Both the position numbers and the translations under genes were made by a program. A stretch of DNA of 64,000 nucleotides from Rhodeus uyekii (Eukaryota > Chordata > Actinopteri > Cypriniformes > Acheilognathidae): positions 1,676,501 to 1,740,500 of the forward strand of contig JAWRVZ010000040.1 of the NCBI GenBank assembly GCA_037043235.1. The letters are read 5' to 3'. Below the pieces are notes generated by a model, which was not told the origin of the DNA, made no database searches, and was given only the letters and a program-made list of their open reading frames with translations. Positions 58,836 through 64,000 of this stretch are shown here, piece by piece. Each line of letters opens with the position of its first letter. The first letter of the stretch is position 1.

Positions 58836-59508
58836 CACATTATACATACATACATTTTTAATCCAAATCATGTAAAATGATTGTTAGGCTGCATAATTTA
58901 GATAAGCCGGAACCGGGAACATTCCCATAACACCTGATGTACTCGATACATCAGAAGAAGAATGGCATCTACGCTGATATTGGTCTCTGTTTATTCCGAG
59001 GTTACCGTGGTCAGCTGGATCCGGGCCGTATCCAGATCAGATGAAGGACCTGGACACGAGCACAACACTGCCCTGAAGTGTCTGCGGAGACCGTGACCCT
59101 ACTGGACCCTCCCCTGTGACGATCATGAACCCATCTCTAACCGGACCAAATTGGACTTCATATTGGACTTGAATTGTTGTATAATAATCATGCACGGTTT
59201 GGCTGTTGGCCAGAGGAGAACTGGTCCCCCAACTGAGCCTGGTTTCTCCCAAGGTTTTTTCTCCATTCTATTCTTCATTCGTTACGTCACCTGCCGGAGT
59301 TTTGGTTCCTTGCCGCTGTCGCCTATGGCTTGCTCAGTTGGGGAAACTTAACACTTAAAATTCATCAATTGTATTGATTCGCCTGCTCTTTTGGGGCTTC
59401 TGTTCAGCCAAACAAACTTTGTTTATATTGTTTTTCCTGTAAAGCTGCTTTGAAACAATCTACATTGTAAAAAGCGCTATATAAATAAAGGTGACTTGAC
59501 TTGACTTA
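58836..59508 (+). other. LINE 3' UTR and tail
   Basis: About 670 bp, ending with AAAAAGCGCTATATAAATAA and AGGTGACTTGACTTGACTT. The tail hairpin and short 3' repeats are the recognition signal of L2-type reverse transcriptases (established for related fish LINEs). Confidence 0.8.
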
Positions 59509-59514
59509 AGAGTA

Positions 59515-60694
59515 TGTGTGTTCGAGAGGGGCGGTTATGTCATTCTCAGGAGGATAAGGTGTCCTGACAAGGCAATCAGGAGTGAAGTGATTCTGTAGCC
59601 ACGCGGCCTCAGTGCTCTCGTCCCTCACTCTGATGAGCTTTTGACAAATGGAGAGCAGCCGAAATTGGTTTTGTATGAGTGCTTTCAGATCTGTCTCTTA
59701 GCAGGATTATTGCCACCTGTCTTCATTGGCTACATGAGTCAGTCTATTCAGCTCACTCAAGAGTTTAGTGGCTGGTCGTTCTGGATAAAATGGTGAAATG
59801 GCCAAAAAAAAACACTAACCTTCCGTCTCAGATTTATAACTATTAATATTCAATCCAGCTTTCCCCTCTCCTGTCTGTGCCCAGGTGACCAAATTGCAGA
59901 GGTCAACAGCGCCACTCCAAACAAATCTGTTCGTCGCATATCGTCCAAATGTCAACCAGAAGCTAAAACAGGAGGCTTGCGGAAGTGCAGGGCCTATTAC
60001 CAAAGCCCCATCTCAAACCTTACAATCTGCTCATGCTCCCTATTAAATTAATGACAGATAGTGCATCGCAATCAAGTGAACCTCCATAATCGGATAAGTT
60101 ACTCAATTCAGATAATGAAAGCTGGGGGAAACTTTGTCTTGGGGACTGTGATATCTTCAGTGATCAATCAAGGAGCAGCTGCACCACTTTAGAGATTCTC
60201 TTCTGTCCAATCATTAATACAGCAACAAAAGAGAAACTATTATTTTAAGCCAGGGAAACAGAATCAATAGTCATGATCGATAGGCAGATTCACAGACTGT
60301 GTCACATTTACAGGATGAGAGTGTTGGATTGCGGTGACTCAGCTCAGTTTTTTTCTTTTTTTTTTTTTTTGTTATGTGAGTATTTCCACATTAGGTACTG
60401 GAAGGAAAAAAAGGAGGGGAGGGAACTGAGAATATAAAGAGAGATTTGTAATGCACACAATGATGTTGGACATGGGGGACAACTGGAAATGGACTTATGA
60501 CAAGTTGAATCTCCAAGTTGTGTGAAAAATGTTGTATTTAATATGTTGTATTCAAACATGAATTTTCAGTATTACAGAGATTGCTATTAGATCTCATAGG
60601 GAAATATAACTGTTATGAGGTGCCGATTTCATATGCATAAATGCATATAATATAAATGATAAAAAAACACCCCTAAGCATACACTAAACAACAC
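59515..60694. other. Non-coding stretch with possible conserved elements
   Basis: 59840-60130 is GC-balanced, is open in a frame on each strand and has a TTAAATTAATGACAG block. It looks more like a conserved non-coding element than an exon. T run at 60349-60370. Confidence 0.4.
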
Positions 60695-60935
60695 TTGGAT
60701 AGCATGTCTGTTGTGTCTCTGTTGACTTCCTGGTTCCTCCTGTGCTCTCCCAGTGTTTTCCATACACTTTCTTGTCATTAAGCACCTCATTCATCTTGTC
60801 AACTGTGTCTTGTTCCCTTTATCATCCCTTTTGTGTATCTACCCTATGTTTTCATTATTTGAGTTTTGTTAATAAAGACTATTTGAGTTATTTCTGTGCC
60901 TCCGAGCCTTCTTCCTTTATACACAACCGCGACAG
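60695..60935 (+). mobile_element. LTR-like fragment, plus orientation
   Basis: It contains TTTTGTTAATAAAGACTATT (polyadenylation region) and ends CACAACCGCGACAG. The layout matches the fish solo LTRs in this window, but the 5' end is uncertain and no target duplication is seen. Confidence 0.5.
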
Positions 60936-62035
60936 AAAGCAGATCATATGGTACAAATGTATGAATATTTCACATCAATTAGTCACCAGTTCACCAAAAT
61001 ATTAAATAGTTACAAACTGGCGAGTGTTGATTAAACTCTAATTTTTTCTGGCTTTCATGCAGGTCTACGTCTTTACACAATTTACACATGGGAGATGAGC
61101 GCATCCATGGTCCCATAGTGACAACCACCAAAAAACACTTCAACCTTCTCCCTTTGGCAAAAACGTACAACAAATTAGTCATAAAATCTAATTGATACAG
61201 AAATATCCCTTGAAATGAACTTTTTGTGTACAGAAGGAGCTTTATAGACCTTATTCAGAGAAGTATCATGGGGATAGAATTGCCACATTTTCAATGGTAT
61301 CTGTTTAAAAACGTTACATAAAGCACATAGATAACATAGAATTTTCCACAGCTAATGTTGTCTTGAATTTTTTGTCTACTAAAATATTTTTGAATTTTAT
61401 TCAGCAGAACAATCCAAAAAACCCTAAAAAACCCCACATCAAATAACAATACAACCCACTGAAGAGATGTATGTCTATCCCTTACACCCTCCTTTTCATT
61501 CCAGTTAAAAAATGAGGTCTATGGCTTTATACTTAAAATGTAGTTGACCTCAGTTGAAGTGATATGTATAAACACGTGAAGATAAAAGGACTAGTATTCA
61601 CTCAAGGTTAGTTTGACACCTATGTCAGATTGTAAGCACAGGGATTTTTTTTAATTAAAAAGGAATGCCCTCATAACAAATGGGGCAGGGCAGATACATC
61701 AGAGATCCATTAATTAATATGCGTCAGTATGGTATGTTTGGCACAGAATGAGCTTATCAACTGTGGTGAAATGAGAACTATTACACAACCTTAAGCTGAG
61801 ATAAAAACATCAGTTAGTGAAATGAAAGGTGCAGAGTGAAAGAGAGATATGCTGTTAGTGTGTATATATGTAAGTGATATCGTGCATCTGTGTGTGTGTG
61901 TGTGTGTGTGTGTGAGTGAGTGTGCTGTCCTGATGTCGTAGGGACAAAATGTCCCTGTGAAGAAATCAGATTTTAAATCATGCTAAATTATGTTTTTTGA
62001 ACATGAAAAAATACAGAATCTTGAAATATGTAACT
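60936..62035. other. Non-coding stretch
   Basis: AT-rich. (TG)n lies at 61889-61914. TAGGGACAAAATGTCCCTGTG near 61938 forms a short palindrome and resembles part of the repeat family at 6475. Confidence 0.4.
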
Positions 62036-62039
62036 TTTA

Positions 62040-62270
62040 AACTTAACTTTTATATCTTATATTTTTGACTTTTTTTTCTAACAATTGTGAGCTTATATCT
62101 TGCAATTCTGACTTTATAACTCACAACTGTAAGATTATATCATAATTATGATACGGATAAAATTAAGAATTTTGTTCTTGCAATTCTGATTTTTTTTTAG
62201 AAATGTGAGATATAAACTCAGAATTGCAAGAAAAAAGTAATAAACTGTGAAAAATAAACTAGCAACAAAC
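62040..62270. repeat. Degenerate tandem repeat (TTGCAATTCTGA type)
   Basis: Loose tandem copies of words such as ATATCTTGCAATTCTGACTT and CTCACAACTGTAAG occur in both orientations; a known type of degenerate fish tandem repeat. Confidence 0.55.
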
Positions 62271-62392
62271 TGTTTAATTTTTTAGACTGCTACTGCAGAA
62301 TTATTGATTATGTAAATAAAAAATTATAAATTGAACATCTCATTGTATGTAATGAATAAATGGGTGAAATGAGTGTGTTATGTATGTGGATG

Positions 62393-62397
<5 letters not shown>

Positions 62398-62440
<43 letters not shown>
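62398..62440. repeat. (TA)n microsatellite
   Basis: Simple repeat at the left border of the Tc1 derivative. Confidence 0.9.
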
Positions 62441-62449
<9 letters not shown>

Positions 62450-62462
62450 ATACATGTACACA

Positions 62463-63160
62463 CACTCAGTTAAAGGATTATTAGGAACACCTGTTTAATT
62501 TCTCATTAATGCAATTATCTAATCAACCATTTAGGGGTGTGGTCCTGGTCAAGAAAATCTCCTAAACTCCAAACTGAATGTCAGAATGGGAAAGGAAGGT
62601 TATTTAAGCAAGTTTGAATGTTGCATGTTTGTTGGTGCCAGATGGGCCGGTCTGAGTATTTCACATATGTTCAGTTACTGGGATTTTCACGCACAACCAT
62701 TTCTAGGATTTACAAAGAATGGTATGAAAAGGGAAAAACATCCATTATGCGGAAGTCCTGGGGTTGAAAATGCCTTGTTGAAGCTAGAGGTCAGAGGAAA
62801 ATGGGCCGACTGATTCAAGCTGATAGAAGAGCAACTTTGACTGAAATAACCACTCGTTACAAACAAGGTATGCAGCAAAGCATTTGTGAAGCCAAAACAC
62901 GCACAACCTTGAGGCGGATGGGCTACAACAGCAGAAGACCCCACCGGGTAACATTCATCTCCTAGAAATAGGAAAAAGAGACTACAATTTGCCTGAGTTC
63001 ACCAAAATTGGACAGTTGAAGACTGGAAAAATGTTGCCTAGTCTGATGATGTTTCTGTTGACACATTCAGATGGTAGAGTCAGAATTTGGCGTAAACAGA
63101 ATGAGAACAAACACAGTATTAGACACAGTATGGTGTTCCTAATAATCCTTTAGGTGAGTG
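62463..63160. mobile_element. Tc1-like deletion derivative, about 700 bp
   Basis: The ends CACTCAGTTAAAGGATTATTAG and, reversed, CACTCACCTAAAGGATTATTAG are inverted repeats of a Tc1 family very common in fish. Inside are remnants of a transposase on the plus strand (for example near 62640-62760 and TGGTAGAGTCAGAATTTGGC near 63071), without an intact frame. Confidence 0.75.
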
Positions 63161-63168
63161 TATATATA

Positions 63169-63596
63169 CAGTAATCACTCGTCACTTCGTCGTTCAAGTT
63201 TCGCGGCATCAGTGCATCGCGGAGTTTTCAAAAATATTAATTGAAAAATACAAATTCTAAATACCGCCATATTGGCAGCCGTATTGCGGAAAGCAGCGTT
63301 GTTTCATCGTGATTAGAGAGGAACGGTTTCCCAGGATGCCAGTCAAAGAGAGAAGCTTTGTACACATCCATGGGGACTCAGACAAGACACGTGATGAGTG
63401 TATAACACCATAATATTAATTGTATGAAAGAGAGAGTAAATTAAAATATATTTAAAGTATAAATATACATATTTTAAACATTCTGGTACCTACACACACA
63501 TACAGAAATTCGTAGGGGGCCAATCCTACTTCGCGGATTTTCCCCTATCGCGGGGGGTTCCGGTCCCCATTAACTACGATAAACGAGGGATCACTG
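63169..63596. mobile_element. Tigger-like MITE, 428 bp
   Basis: The ends CAGTAATCACTCGTCACTTCG and, reversed, CAGTGATCCCTCGTTTATCG are flanked by TA on both sides (63167-63168 and 63597-63598). Typical words CGCGGATTTTCCCC and CGGTCCCCATTAACTACG are present. No transposase. Confidence 0.8.
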
Positions 63597-63639
63597 TAGT
63601 GTATGTGTGTACACACACACACACAAACAAACACAAACA

Positions 63640-63760
63640 CAGAGAACATATAGTTTGTACAGTATAAAGATCATTATGTCTATGGAAAGTGCCCATGAAA
63701 CATGAAAACCCAGCAGGTTTGTTGGTGTGTATAGAGAAACAGCTTTGGTTTATATGTATA
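63640..63760 (-). mobile_element. Inverted fragment of the repeat family at 6475
   Basis: In reverse it reads GGGTTTTCATGTTTCATGGG, then ACTTTCCATAGACATAATGA, matching 6555-6595 closely. Confidence 0.55.
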
Positions 63761-63857
63761 ACAAACTGGTTTGTTCCTTAGCCCCCTGTGAACATAATGT
63801 TTTAGAAATGGCCTTAAATTAATATATCACACAAAGATGAAAATCATCATTTACTCA

Positions 63858-64000
63858 TGTTTAGGGACCAACCAAATTCACGGGTAAAAATTCGCAATTT
63901 CACGGAAGGTTTTTAAAAAAACACTCAATTACACGGAAAATTCACGGGTACAATTTTTAGGCACCAATCACTGCAATCAGTCCATCTGCTGTCACACCCG
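63858..64000. mobile_element. Start of a further repeat, cut by the window edge
   Basis: TAGGGACCAACCAAATTCACGG followed by spaced ATTCACGGGTA/TTACACGGAAA words suggests a repeated element. It continues beyond the window. Confidence 0.3.

Larger units (their letters stand above)
54660..59508 (+). mobile_element. Nearly full-length L2/CR1-type LINE
   Basis: About 4.85 kb, with a short 5' leader, ORF1 (esterase type), ORF2 (endonuclease plus reverse transcriptase), a 3' UTR and a 3' end of short TTGAC repeats after ATATAAATAAAGGTGAC. Both frames are open over their whole length, which is unusual in a window where every other coding element is dead. The exact 5' end and target duplication are not clear. 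The tail also occurs alone at 9217-9284. Confidence 0.9.

Overview
The window looks like a piece of a teleost (probably cyprinid) chromosome: long AT-rich non-coding DNA, many AT and GT microsatellites, and a dense, nested set of fish-type transposable elements. These include DIRS tyrosine-recombinase retroelements, an esterase-type L2/CR1 LINE, Tc1, Tigger-like, hAT-like and piggyBac-like DNA elements, mini LTR elements, solo LTRs and a tRNA-derived SINE. The cyprinid assignment is inference from this repeat mix; no species marker was seen. No bacterial-style genes or operons are present.

Layout. 1-1.6 kb: 3' end of a dead plus-strand DIRS element (tyrosine recombinase broken by frameshifts) with a perfect 53-bp inverted terminal repeat. 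1.6-7 kb: non-coding. 7.0-8.3 kb: a 1.3-kb LTR element without a recognisable gene, with identical LTRs, a tRNA-Phe primer site and a 5-bp target duplication. 8.3-18 kb: MITEs, solo LTRs, a SINE, microsatellites and a Tigger-like element. 18.2-19.6 kb: a dead Tc1 element. 20.4-28 kb: several minus-strand DIRS fragments (recombinase, reverse transcriptase, gag start) with a solo LTR inside the reverse transcriptase. 28.5-33 kb: a hAT-type MITE with a perfect 8-bp duplication, a probable host terminal exon, a near-perfect 54-bp-arm hairpin and a fold-back MITE. 34.5-39.9 kb: another minus-strand DIRS copy that received an LTR element (34.8-36.8 kb) and a piggyBac-like element (36.9-37.5 kb). 40-54.6 kb: mostly unique AT-rich DNA with one good host exon (47.3 kb) and several solo LTRs. 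54.7-59.5 kb: a nearly complete L2/CR1-type LINE with both reading frames open. 59.5-64 kb: unique DNA, then a Tc1 deletion derivative, a Tigger-like MITE and other repeats.

Host genes. The best evidence for a cellular gene is a pair of minus-strand exons (47,262-47,467 and 29,776-29,911) whose splice phases agree. Together they would encode the C-terminal part of a membrane protein that I could not identify. The window is therefore mainly intron or gene desert, with some GC-richer, homeobox-site-like blocks that may be conserved non-coding elements.

Most striking observation: in the LINE, ORF1 and ORF2 lie in the same frame and are separated by one UGA stop followed by CUA, a context known to allow stop-codon readthrough. 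No other stop lies between them, so an ORF1-ORF2 fusion could be made at low level.
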